DNA from: JAZNSB01 sp045590955 | Lineage (GTDB): Bacteria > Pseudomonadota > Alphaproteobacteria > RF32 > CAG-239 | DNA: 14,522 nucleotides | Reading direction: 5' to 3' | Assembly (NCBI GenBank): GCA_045590955.1 | Contig: JAZNSB010000026.1 | Location: forward strand, 1-14,522 | Shown: piece after piece, positions 7,545-14,522 of the stretch | Layout of the letters: each line of letters opens with the position of its first letter | Position numbering within the stretch: position 1 is the stretch's first letter | The notes under the pieces: generated by a model | What the model was told of the DNA's origin: nothing | Seen by the model: the letters and a program-made list of their open reading frames with translations, nothing else | The model's database searches: none | Translations under genes and position numbers: made by a program

Positions 7545-7561
7545 ATTAAACACCCTATATA
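7533..7561 (+). promoter_or_regulatory. Candidate promoter for the J-domain gene
   Basis: TTGCAA at 7533-7538 and TATATA at 7556-7561 are 17 nt apart, each with 4/6 matches. TAGAAT at 7560-7565 is an alternative -10. The -35 would lie inside the end of the lipoprotein gene. No CIRCE or sigma32-type element is seen. Confidence 0.3.
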
Positions 7562-7587
7562 GAATCTAATGTTGAGGAATTAAAAAA

Positions 7588-8517
7588 ATGACAAAAGATT
7601 TATATAGTGTTTTAGGTGTTTCAAAATCTGCTTCCGATGCGGAAATTAAGTCTGCTTACAGAAAGCTGGCCAGAAAATATCATCCGGACTTAAACAAAGG
7701 TGCAGATGCCGCAGAAAAATTCAAAGAAATTTCTTGTGCATATGACATATTGGGTGACAAAACAAAACGAAAAAAATACGATAATCACGAAATTGGTCCT
7801 GACGGAAAACCAACCGGTTTTGGTGCAGGTTTTGGCTCCGGCGGAGGTTCAAAATATCAGCAATATCAAGGCAACCCTTTTGGGGGAGGATTTGATGCCG
7901 GCGGTTTTGATTTTTCTTCTATATTCGGAGGTTCTGACATCTTCTCACAATTTACAAATGGGGGAGGGTTTTCAAATTTTGGACACAATCCTCGCAGACA
8001 AGCAAAGGGGCAAGATATTTCTTACACGCTAAAAATAGACTTGCTTTCTGCAGTAAATGGTGCTGAAAAAAAGCTTAACCTCAACGGCAAAAATTTAAAT
8101 GTAAAAATTCCGGCAGGAAGCTCCAGCGGTCAAACTTTGCGCCTTAAAGGTTTGGGTATGCCAGCAATGGGCGGTGGTCAAAACGGTGATGTGTTAATTA
8201 CTTTGGACGTTGAAAAGCATCCATATTTTTCCGTAGACGGACAAAACATTTTACTTGAATTGCCAATTTCTTTTAAAGAGGCAATTTTGGGCGCCAAAAT
8301 TACAATTCCAACAATTTCCGGAAATGTAAATGTTGCAATTCCCCCCTATTCTTCTTCCGGCGATAAATTAAGACTTAAAGGAAAAGGAATAAAAACATCA
8401 ACTTCTTGCGGTGATGAGATTGTTTCGTTGAAAATAATGGCGCCAAAAAACAAAAATACCGCTTTAGAATCTGCACTACAAAGCTCTGATGATGAAAAAT
8501 TCAGAACGTTTAATTGA
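7588..8517 (+). CDS. CbpA-type J-domain co-chaperone (DnaJ class II)
   Basis: A J-domain protein that would stimulate the ATPase of DnaK/Hsp70 and hand over unfolded substrates in the cytoplasm. The J domain (4-68) has YSVLGVSKSASDAEIKSAYRKLA and the catalytic HPD tripeptide at 32-34. A Gly/Phe-rich linker follows (about 70-132). The DnaJ C-terminal substrate domains (about 145-295) carry the IPAGSSSGQTLRLKGLG and IPPYSSSGDKLRLKGKG repeats. The CxxCxGxG zinc-binding motifs of true DnaJ are absent, and 309 residues matches E. coli CbpA (306), so this is class II rather than dnaJ itself. The ATG is set by GAGGA at 7574-7578, 9 nt upstream. It is not next to dnaK or a cbpM-like modulator. Confidence 0.92.
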   Translation: MTKDLYSVLGVSKSASDAEIKSAYRKLARKYHPDLNKGADAAEKFKEISCAYDILGDKTKRKKYDNHEIGPDGKPTGFGAGFGSGGGSKYQQYQGNPFGGGFDAGGFDFSSIFGGSDIFSQFTNGGGFSNFGHNPRRQAKGQDISYTLKIDLLSAVNGAEKKLNLNGKNLNVKIPAGSSSGQTLRLKGLGMPAMGGGQNGDVLITLDVEKHPYFSVDGQNILLELPISFKEAILGAKITIPTISGNVNVAIPPYSSSGDKLRLKGKGIKTSTSCGDEIVSLKIMAPKNKNTALESALQSSDDEKFRTFN

Positions 8518-8523
8518 TATTTT

Positions 8524-8552
8524 ATATAAAAATTAACGTTTGTTTTTTATAT
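8524..8552 (+). repeat. AT-only inverted repeat upstream of the terC-like gene
   Basis: ATATAAAAA (8524-8532) pairs perfectly with TTTTTATAT (8544-8552) over an 11-nt loop, just after the J-domain gene and ahead of the TerC start. It has no GC pairs, so it would be a weak hairpin. It may be a poor terminator or simply a product of AT-rich spacer sequence. Confidence 0.35.
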
Positions 8553-8584
8553 TATCGTCTGATTTAAAAAGAAAGGTTATAAAG

Positions 8585-9511
8585 ATGATTTTAAGCACTC
8601 CTTGGCTGTGGGCCATTTTTTCTGCAATTATGTTCACATTGTTATATCTGGACTTGCACGTATTTCATCGTCATGCCGCAGAGCCTAAATTTTCTGACAG
8701 CATCAAAGTGTGTTTGTCTTTTATAACCATTGCCTTACTATTTGGGCTTTTTGTGTGGTATGAAAGAGGTTCTGATGTATCTTTTTTATTTTATACCGGA
8801 TATCTGGTAGAACTTAGCCTTTCTATGGATAACATTTTTGTTATCTCTTTAATTTTTACAAGCTTAAGCATACCTAATAAATATCAACACAGAGTTTTGT
8901 TCTGGGGAATCTTGGGAGCAATTGTTTTGCGTGCCGTTATGATATTCCTTGGAGCACAACTGGTAGAAAACTTCCACTGGATTTTATATGTGTTCTCTGT
9001 ATTCTTAATTTTTACAGGATTAAAGCTATTATTTTCTCATGATAAAGAACAAGAAGATTTTAAAGATACAAAATTATATCAGTTTATGGCTCAACATTTT
9101 AGATTCTCCAAAAAGATTTATGGAGAAAATTTCTTTATAAAAAAACGTAATAAGCATTATGCAACACCATTGTTGTTGGCTCTTATTTTAATTGAATTAA
9201 TGGATGTGGTTTTTGCTGTTGACAGCATTCCGGCAATTTTCCTTATAACACAAGACACCTTTGTGGTATATACCAGTAATATCTTTGCTATTTTGGGATT
9301 AAGATCTTTATATTTCTTGCTGGCTGCAGCAACAAAGCACTTTGCTTTCTTAAAGCATGCATTGTCTATTATTCTGATTTTTATCGGATTAAAGATTTTT
9401 GCGCCATTCTTTGGTTTCCATGTATCTTCATTGGTATCAATGATTGTTACCTTTACATTGCTAGGCTCTGGAGTATTGGCATCTGTTTTGATACCTCAAA
9501 AAACAAAGTAG
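8585..9511 (+). CDS. TerC/Alx-family integral membrane protein
   Basis: The 308-residue protein has about eight hydrophobic segments. It carries the TerC signatures ELSLSMDNIFVISLIF (75-90, with the acidic residue of SMDN at 82) and MDVVFAVDSIPAIFLIT (206-222), followed by TSNIFAILGLRSLYFLLA. Acidic residues inside these membrane segments fit cation handling. E. coli Alx, of similar length (321), is a pH-responsive manganese exporter, while TerC proteins are tied to tellurite resistance and to metalation of secreted proteins; which applies here cannot be told. The upstream gap of 67 nt is too short for a yybP-ykoY riboswitch and does not resemble one. An in-frame TTG at 8540 exists. I prefer the ATG at 8585, with AAAGG at 8572-8576, because it starts directly with the first membrane segment. 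Confidence 0.92.
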   Translation: MILSTPWLWAIFSAIMFTLLYLDLHVFHRHAAEPKFSDSIKVCLSFITIALLFGLFVWYERGSDVSFLFYTGYLVELSLSMDNIFVISLIFTSLSIPNKYQHRVLFWGILGAIVLRAVMIFLGAQLVENFHWILYVFSVFLIFTGLKLLFSHDKEQEDFKDTKLYQFMAQHFRFSKKIYGENFFIKKRNKHYATPLLLALILIELMDVVFAVDSIPAIFLITQDTFVVYTSNIFAILGLRSLYFLLAAATKHFAFLKHALSIILIFIGLKIFAPFFGFHVSSLVSMIVTFTLLGSGVLASVLIPQKTK

Positions 9512-9530
9512 GCTTATTCTTGCCGATTCT

Positions 9531-9559
9531 AATAATTTTTGATCATCATAAAAATTATT
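9531..9559 (+). repeat. Perfect 10-bp AT-only inverted repeat after the terC-like gene
   Basis: AATAATTTTT (9531-9540) and AAAAATTATT (9550-9559) form a perfect stem around a 9-nt loop, followed by TTTATTT. The position and the trailing T-rich stretch fit a weak intrinsic terminator for the terC-like gene. The stem has no GC pair, which makes that doubtful. Confidence 0.4.
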
Positions 9560-9564
9560 TTTAT

Positions 9565-9594
9565 TTGACTCAAAACGAATCACACCCTTAATTT
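9565..9594 (+). promoter_or_regulatory. Candidate promoter for the autotransporter gene
   Basis: TTGACT at 9565-9570 matches 5/6 of the -35 consensus, with TAATTT at 9589-9594 after 18 nt (3/6, a weak -10). This would leave a 5' leader of about 85 nt before the ATG at 9686. No obvious regulator site is seen. Confidence 0.33.
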
Positions 9595-9672
9595 GCTGAG
9601 AATCGCCGGAAATTATGGGTTTTGCGTTTATTTTTTATTAACCAAAAAAAGAATATCGTAAATTAACTTTAT

Positions 9673-9677
9673 GGAGG
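9673..9677 (+). promoter_or_regulatory. Ribosome binding site deciding the autotransporter start
   Basis: GGAGG lies 8 nt before the ATG at 9686. An in-frame ATG at 9671 overlaps this site, has nothing comparable upstream, and would add five acidic/polar residues ahead of the signal peptide. The start at 9686 is therefore preferred. Confidence 0.75.
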
Positions 9678-9685
9678 ATTCTTTC

Positions 9686-12600
9686 ATGTTGGTTACTTTT
9701 AATAAGCGCACATTTTTATTTTGTAGCAAAGTTTTTGTTTTGTTTTTTGGGGTATTTTGTATCGCCGAAGCAAGCGCTGAGGACCAAATAATAAATGCAG
9801 GGACAGAAGTCAACAATGCAACCGGTACATGGGAAAATAGTTTAAAAATCTATGGAACATCACAAGGCGCAATAATTGATGGTGGAGATTGGCACGAGGT
9901 GTTTGCCGGCGGAGTTGCCAAACAAACACAAATTAACAATTACGGAAAATTAACCGTATATTCCGGAGCTAAAGCCGAAGAAACATCCCTTAACTTGGGA
10001 AATTTGTATGTGCGTTATAACGGAACCATTGAAAATACAACTGTAAACGGCGGTTGGTTAGATGTTTATGATGGAGGAAAAGCCTTTCAAACAACCGTAA
10101 ATAATGGCGGAAACTTTTATGCTCAAAACGGAAGTTATACCAAAGATATTGTTGTTAATTCCGGTGGTGGATTTAACGGATATGATGGATCTGTGGTTGA
10201 AGGATTAACATTAAACGAAGGTGCAAAGTTTAATTTAGGCACCAATATGACGCTGATTAATTCTTCTCAAAACGGAAACGAGATTTATATTAAAGATAAT
10301 ATTGCCCATGGTTTTGTTGTGGGAAATGAAAGCCAATTAAACATTGCTTCCGGAGCAACTGCTCAAAACATTGTTGTTAATAACGGCGGATTTTTATCAG
10401 GTGCAGAAAATTCTTATATGAACAATGTTGTTATAAATGAGGGCGGTAAGTTCAATTTTAATACAGATATGACAATTACAAACTCTGTCATGTTTGACCA
10501 AGCTTTTTCACTCAAAAACAAAGTTGCAAACAATCTTTTACTCAACAGCGGCAGTAGTTTTAATGCTTTAAGCGGCGGTAAAGTCAATAATGCCATTATA
10601 AATGACGGCGGGTCTCTTGTTATCAACAACGGAGCAAAAGCCAGCAACTTAATTGTTAATAATGGCGGATTTGTTTCAACATCAGAAAATTCTGTTATTA
10701 ACGGATTGCAAGTTGCAGAAAATGGAAAATTCTTCCTAAATACTGCCATGACGTTAACAAATGCAACGCAAAATGGAAACAATGTATCTATAATTGACAA
10801 TGTTGTTAAAGGCTTTACCTTAAATTATGATCAAAATCTATATATTTCCCCCAACACATCTTTCATTGACACCATTGTTAATGGGGTATCTGTTTATCTG
10901 ACAAATAATTCTTCATCGCAAAATTTACTGCTAAATGACGGAACTGTTGAAATTTCATCAGGAGGTTCAGCTCTGAATACAACAGTAAATTCCGGAACAG
11001 TAAAAGTTTATTCTGACGGAACGGTTGATGGAATAACCGTAAACAATGGTGTTTTAGAAGCACACCACGGATCTTTTGTTGACAATGCCACAATTATGGC
11101 AGGTGCATTAAACCTATATGGCGGAAATGCTAAAAATGTTGTTCATTACAGCGGAAATTTGAGACTTTACGATGGGGGGATTCTTAGCAATTCTACCGTT
11201 AAAGGCGGATGGTTTGATGTGTATTCCGGATCTACAGCAAATTCCGTTATTATTGATGGCGGAGAAATGTATGTTCAAGACAGAGGTGTGGCAAACAAAT
11301 CAATTTTGATGTCCGGTTTGGCAATGGTTCTAGGAGGCGGAAATGCAAATGGAACAGATGTTAGAGGCGGAAATTTTACCATAACATCCGGAGCAAACGC
11401 ATCTCTTACTACCGTCAACGGAGGAAATGCTACTGTTGAAAGCGGTGGCATGATAATAAACAGCACAATAAATTCCGGAACTTTGAATGTTTTAGCCGGT
11501 GGAGCAGGTGGAATTGCAAAATCAACAACCGTAAATGGAGGCGTGTTTAATGTATTGGGCACAGCAGTTGGCACCGACGTTAAATCAGGTGGATTAATTG
11601 TTGCAAATGGTGGAGCCGCAATAACAAATTTGGTTGTTAATGATGGTGGCAAAGCCGATATAAGTACAAATGTTGCACAATTTAATGCTAATCTTTTAGG
11701 AGAAGATGTTAATATCTCGGGAAATGTGGCTGATGGAATAACCCTTAAAGAAGGAATCACTCTCCGAACTCAGAATGAGGGTGTCGCCCAAAATATAACC
11801 GTAGATAATGGCGGAGCGCTTGTTGTTGAAAACGGAACTGTTGCAAGTTCAGAAATTAACTCCGGCGGATTGTTTGTTGCAAACAGCGGAACCACTACAA
11901 CAGGGTTGATTATTGAAGATGGTGCAAAATTTGATATAAGCACCGATGTTAATCAGCTTACAGCCAATGTTTTCGGTCAAGATATTGCAATTACCGGAAA
12001 TTCGGTTGACGGTTTGACTGTTAATGACGGTAGTGTGCTTAGAATCAAAAATGCCGGAACTGCTACAAATACTGAAGTGAACTCCGGCGGATTGTTTGTG
12101 GCAGATAGTGGCTCAACAATCACAAATCTGATTATTGAAGATGGTGCAAATTTTGATATAAGCACCGATGTTAATCAGCTTACAGCCAATGTTTTCGGTC
12201 AAGATATTGCAATTACCGGAAATTCGGTTGACGGTTTGACCGTTAATGACGGTAGTGTGCTTAGAATCAAAAATGCCGGAACTGCTACAAATACAGAAGT
12301 TGACTCTGGAGGCTTGATTGTTGCAAACAGCGGTTCAACAGTGACAGGTTTGATTATAAATGAGGGTGGAAATTTTGATATAAGCACAGATGTTAACCAA
12401 CTTACCGCTAATATTTTTGGTCAAGATATCACTATAGCCGGTAATACAGTTGAAGGTTTAACTGTTAATGACGGCAGTGTGCTTAGAGCTGAAAATGCCG
12501 GAACGGCAAATAATATAAATGTTAGTGGTGGCGGATCACTAATTGCAACCGGAAATTCCACCTTGAACAGCTTAACCGCAGACAAAAATGCTAACTTAAA

Positions 12601-14299
12601 TTTGGCAGACGGAACTGTTTTAACTGGTGATATTGTGATAAATAAAGATACAAACACTTCCGGTTCTTCTTATAATTTTTCTAATATGTTCGCATCATCT
12701 AATTTAGATATAAACTCTCTAACCGTGGTTGGTGGTGTAAACGAAGCCTTTGCCAACAAACTTATTAACGAAGATATCTCTAAAAACAAATCCTTAACTT
12801 TAGAGGGTGGAATATATAGTTTGGCAAATGTAGATAAAAGCGGAACAACGCTGGTTGCCGGCTGGGATGCAATTAATATTAAAGCAACGGAATCCAGCCC
12901 AACAACTGTCGTAAAATTAGAATCTGATATTGAACTGGTTGGATCTAATAAACTATTGTCAGTTGGTGATGGGGTAATTTTGGACGTTTCCGGACATTCT
13001 CCTTTGGAAATAACAATTGACGGAAATGTTACCAATTCCGGAACTTTGGACTTTACTACCTATGACAACGATGGTGAAGCAGATGATACAATCACAATTA
13101 CCGGAGACTATAATGCAACTTCCGGTGCGTTGATGATATTAAACGTGGAACCACAGAAAAATTTGGCAGATAAGATAGTGGTACAAGGTGATGTTATAGG
13201 AAATACCAGTCTATTCTTAAAATCTAATTCAACAGTGTCTCCAACAACAGATGTTTTATTTGCAGAAGCTACTAATGACAAGGAAACAACCGACAGTAGT
13301 TTTGATATTTGGCGTGTAGAAGGTAGCCCATTTGTTTGGAATACAAAAAAAGAAGACAATAAATGGTATACTTTTGTTGAAAGCCAAGGAAAATCAAGTA
13401 ATGTTGTGCCAGAGATGATTGCCTATATGGGGTTATATGATGTTGGTTTTGAACAAACCGGCGAACTGAACAGGGTTGTTGCTTCTAAAACCGAGGCTGC
13501 TAAATTTGGCAGACAGGCTTGGGTATCACCGGTACACCATAATCTTGAAATAAAATCACCATATAAATATGAAGCCAAAATAAGTGGACTTGATGCAGGA
13601 ATAGATGTTGAAAGTGACAGCTTTAATAAATGGGGAGTGTTAGCTTCTTATCGTCAAGGAAATTATGAATTTGATGGCAAGGGTGAAAGATATTATTCTG
13701 AAAAAGCTTCTGAAGTTGACATTGATAGCTATTTGTTAGGCTTGTATTTCCGTAGAGACAAATGTAATACCAAGCTTGTAGCCTCTATTTATGGCGGAAT
13801 ACAAAGAGCGGATATTGCATCTGCAGACGGAGTAAAAGCAAAAACAGAGGCTTTAGAATTAGGAGCAACTTTGGATATGGCGCATATGTATAGACTTTCC
13901 AAAGGATTATTTATGACGCCAGAAATACAGATCAGTTATCAAATGTTAGACTTTGACAGCTTCAAAGACAATGCAGGAAAAACCATCCAAACAGAGGCTG
14001 CACACAGAATTACCGCCGAAGCCGGTATTAAGCTTGAAAACAAATGGGCTTTGGGTAAAGATATAACAACAATATATGTTAAACCAAGCATAATACAAAA
14101 CATACATAGTGGCGGAAAACTGAGCGTTGGACAATTTAAAACCGTTCACACAACCGAAGATAGAACTTTGGGGCGTTTAGAGATTGGAGCAGAATTTGAA
14201 CTTGCCAACCAATGGAGTATGGGTGCTGATATTGCACATACCTTTGGGTCTGATTATAATGACACCGCTTTCTCTTTAAATATAAAATACAGCTTTTAG
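9686..14299 (+). CDS. AIDA-like autotransporter (type Va) adhesin
   Basis: A 1537-residue surface protein of the AIDA-I autotransporter type. Residues 1-31 are a signal peptide (basic MLVTFNKRTF, hydrophobic core, cleavage after ASA). Residues about 32-1030 are the passenger, built of short AIDA-type turns (VNxGGxxxVxxGGxA), which stack as a right-handed beta-helix. Longer modules with N/S-T-x-M/V-T/N cores recur near residues 186, 259, 351, 659, 751, 825 and 899. Residues about 1030-1240 form a less repetitive stalk. A helix at PEMIAYMGLYDVGFEQTGEL leads into the C-terminal beta-barrel (about 1245-1537), which ends in Phe, as BAM substrates do. The mature passenger has no cysteine and no serine-protease GDSGS motif. 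The likely role is adhesion or aggregation; the ligand is unknown. Its repeats make it a candidate for length variation. Confidence 0.93.
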   Translation: MLVTFNKRTFLFCSKVFVLFFGVFCIAEASAEDQIINAGTEVNNATGTWENSLKIYGTSQGAIIDGGDWHEVFAGGVAKQTQINNYGKLTVYSGAKAEETSLNLGNLYVRYNGTIENTTVNGGWLDVYDGGKAFQTTVNNGGNFYAQNGSYTKDIVVNSGGGFNGYDGSVVEGLTLNEGAKFNLGTNMTLINSSQNGNEIYIKDNIAHGFVVGNESQLNIASGATAQNIVVNNGGFLSGAENSYMNNVVINEGGKFNFNTDMTITNSVMFDQAFSLKNKVANNLLLNSGSSFNALSGGKVNNAIINDGGSLVINNGAKASNLIVNNGGFVSTSENSVINGLQVAENGKFFLNTAMTLTNATQNGNNVSIIDNVVKGFTLNYDQNLYISPNTSFIDTIVNGVSVYLTNNSSSQNLLLNDGTVEISSGGSALNTTVNSGTVKVYSDGTVDGITVNNGVLEAHHGSFVDNATIMAGALNLYGGNAKNVVHYSGNLRLYDGGILSNSTVKGGWFDVYSGSTANSVIIDGGEMYVQDRGVANKSILMSGLAMVLGGGNANGTDVRGGNFTITSGANASLTTVNGGNATVESGGMIINSTINSGTLNVLAGGAGGIAKSTTVNGGVFNVLGTAVGTDVKSGGLIVANGGAAITNLVVNDGGKADISTNVAQFNANLLGEDVNISGNVADGITLKEGITLRTQNEGVAQNITVDNGGALVVENGTVASSEINSGGLFVANSGTTTTGLIIEDGAKFDISTDVNQLTANVFGQDIAITGNSVDGLTVNDGSVLRIKNAGTATNTEVNSGGLFVADSGSTITNLIIEDGANFDISTDVNQLTANVFGQDIAITGNSVDGLTVNDGSVLRIKNAGTATNTEVDSGGLIVANSGSTVTGLIINEGGNFDISTDVNQLTANIFGQDITIAGNTVEGLTVNDGSVLRAENAGTANNINVSGGGSLIATGNSTLNSLTADKNANLNLADGTVLTGDIVINKDTNTSGSSYNFSNMFASSNLDINSLTVVGGVNEAFANKLINEDISKNKSLTLEGGIYSLANVDKSGTTLVAGWDAINIKATESSPTTVVKLESDIELVGSNKLLSVGDGVILDVSGHSPLEITIDGNVTNSGTLDFTTYDNDGEADDTITITGDYNATSGALMILNVEPQKNLADKIVVQGDVIGNTSLFLKSNSTVSPTTDVLFAEATNDKETTDSSFDIWRVEGSPFVWNTKKEDNKWYTFVESQGKSSNVVPEMIAYMGLYDVGFEQTGELNRVVASKTEAAKFGRQAWVSPVHHNLEIKSPYKYEAKISGLDAGIDVESDSFNKWGVLASYRQGNYEFDGKGERYYSEKASEVDIDSYLLGLYFRRDKCNTKLVASIYGGIQRADIASADGVKAKTEALELGATLDMAHMYRLSKGLFMTPEIQISYQMLDFDSFKDNAGKTIQTEAAHRITAEAGIKLENKWALGKDITTIYVKPSIIQNIHSGGKLSVGQFKTVHTTEDRTLGRLEIGAEFELANQWSMGADIAHTFGSDYNDTAFSLNIKYSF
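11907..12572 (+). repeat. Tandem 222-bp in-frame repeats in the autotransporter passenger
   Basis: Three head-to-tail units of 222 bp (74 residues) begin at 11907, 12129 and 12351. The first 166 nt of units 1 and 2 differ at only two positions (A11929 versus T12151, and T12019 versus C12241). The rest of those two units and the whole of unit 3 are clearly diverged. A more distant relative with a longer, 276-bp period lies upstream (its matching core is near 11663). The period is a multiple of three, so gain or loss of a unit keeps the frame. Confidence 0.88.
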
Positions 14300-14357
14300 A
14301 AAAATGTAAAAGTTTGACAAAAGCAACACTGCGTACTTCGTCTGCCTGCGCCTTGTA

Positions 14358-14396
14358 TTGAACCCCCTGTTTCGGGGCTTCAAACCCTGTCTCCGC
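14358..14396 (+). other. tRNA-3'-end-like fragment with GC-rich hairpin
   Basis: Plus-strand bases 14374-14396 (GGGGCTTCAAACCC then TGTCTCCGC) resemble the T-arm and acceptor end of the neighbouring tRNA-Ser (GGGGGTTCAAATCCC then TCTCTCTCCGC) but lie in the opposite orientation. The same stretch can also pair with 14358-14366: TTGAACCCC against GGGG-C-TTCAA with one bulged C. It may be a tRNA remnant, a small palindromic element or chance. It is richer in GC than its surroundings. Confidence 0.35.
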
Positions 14397-14398
14397 AA

Positions 14399-14437
14399 AT
14401 AAAACAAAAACCCACTCAACGTGGGCTTTTGTTTTAT
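14399..14437 (-). terminator. Intrinsic terminator of the tRNA-Ser gene, possibly bidirectional
   Basis: On minus, AAAACAAAAGCCCAC (14435-14421), loop GTTGA and GTGGGTTTTTGTTTT (14415-14401) pair completely, with one G-U, and the U-rich arm continues as ATTTG. It starts right after the tRNA CCA. On plus the same position is an A-C mismatch, but a T-rich tract follows there too. It could therefore also end autotransporter transcripts. Confidence 0.75.
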
Positions 14438-14522
14438 GGCGGAGAGAGAGGGATTTGAACCCCCGATACCCTTGCGAGTATAATTGATTTCGAGTCAACC
14501 GCATTCAACCACTCTGCCATCT
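14437..14522 (-). tRNA. tRNA-Ser (anticodon CGA), 5' end outside window
   Basis: The minus strand reads as a class II tRNA. The acceptor 3' strand is TCTCTCC, then G and an encoded CCA (14439-14437). The T-arm is GGGGG with loop TTCAAAT. The long variable arm is ATACTC-GCAA-GGGTAT, as expected for serine. The anticodon stem is GTTGA/TCAAT around loop CTCGAAA, giving anticodon CGA at 14492-14490, which reads UCG codons. The D-arm region GGCAGAGTGGTTGAATGCGG is typical of tRNA-Ser. About four bases of the 5' acceptor strand (expected GGAG) lie beyond the window edge. Confidence 0.93.

Noticed and set aside
7588..8517. Annotation as true DnaJ
   Set aside because: There are no CxxCxGxG zinc-finger repeats, the length fits CbpA, and no dnaK or grpE is adjacent.
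8518..8584. Possible yybP-ykoY manganese riboswitch ahead of the terC-like gene
   Set aside because: The leader is under 70 nt and lacks the GC-rich paired elements of that riboswitch; only an AT hairpin is present.
11907..12572. CRISPR-like or mobile repeat array
   Set aside because: The repeats are 222 bp, tandem, in frame and part of a continuous coding sequence with no spacers.
10414..12657. Several minus-strand ORFs of 60-160 residues inside the autotransporter gene
   Set aside because: They are Pro/Ser/Thr/Leu-rich shadows of the repeated Gly/Asn/Val codons on plus, lack ribosome sites, and repeat because the gene repeats.
14136..14504. Minus-strand ORF covering the end of the autotransporter, the terminator and the tRNA-Ser gene
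   Set aside because: It runs through a clear tRNA and a hairpin terminator and is antisense to the barrel; it is not a credible gene.

Overview
The window is an AT-rich stretch of bacterial chromosome, probably from an alphaproteobacterium. The reasons are a bacterial ELM1-family (DUF1022) protein, a YejA/YejB-type ABC importer pair, and RmuC and AccA sequences of alphaproteobacterial flavour. The low GC content plus a large AIDA-type autotransporter suggests a host-associated lineage, such as an uncultured gut alphaproteobacterium; that is inference. There is no rRNA, CRISPR array, transposase or phage gene. Coding density is high: the longest gene-free stretch is the gap of about 170 bases before the autotransporter.

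Layout. Bases 1-1850 (minus): a two-gene unit, accA (acetyl-CoA carboxylase alpha subunit) followed 2 nt later by rmuC, which runs off the left edge. Bases 2004-5978 (plus): an overlapping three-gene unit of an unrecognised two-TM coiled-coil protein, a YejA-like periplasmic solute-binding protein and a YejB-like permease. The partners YejE and YejF are not present. Bases 5971-6942 (minus): an ELM1-family protein whose 3' end overlaps yejB by 8 nt. Bases 7090-8517 (plus): a 55-residue ORF joined by ATGA overlap to a small lipoprotein, then a CbpA-type J-domain co-chaperone. Bases 8585-9511 (plus): a TerC/Alx-family membrane protein. Bases 9686-14299 (plus): a 1537-residue AIDA-like autotransporter with tandem 222-bp repeats in its passenger. 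Bases 14399-14522: a hairpin terminator and tRNA-Ser(CGA) on minus, cut by the right edge.

How the genes relate. Housekeeping genes (fatty-acid synthesis, DNA maintenance, peptide uptake, chaperone, metal/tellurite-type membrane protein, tRNA) surround one surface-exposed accessory gene, the autotransporter. I see no multi-gene defence, toxin or mobile system. The items most worth a second look are the recently duplicated repeat block in the autotransporter, the small ATGA-coupled ORF/lipoprotein pair, the unknown gene overlapping yejA, the mirrored -10-like elements between the ELM1 gene and the small ORF, and a tRNA-3'-end-like fragment facing the tRNA-Ser gene.
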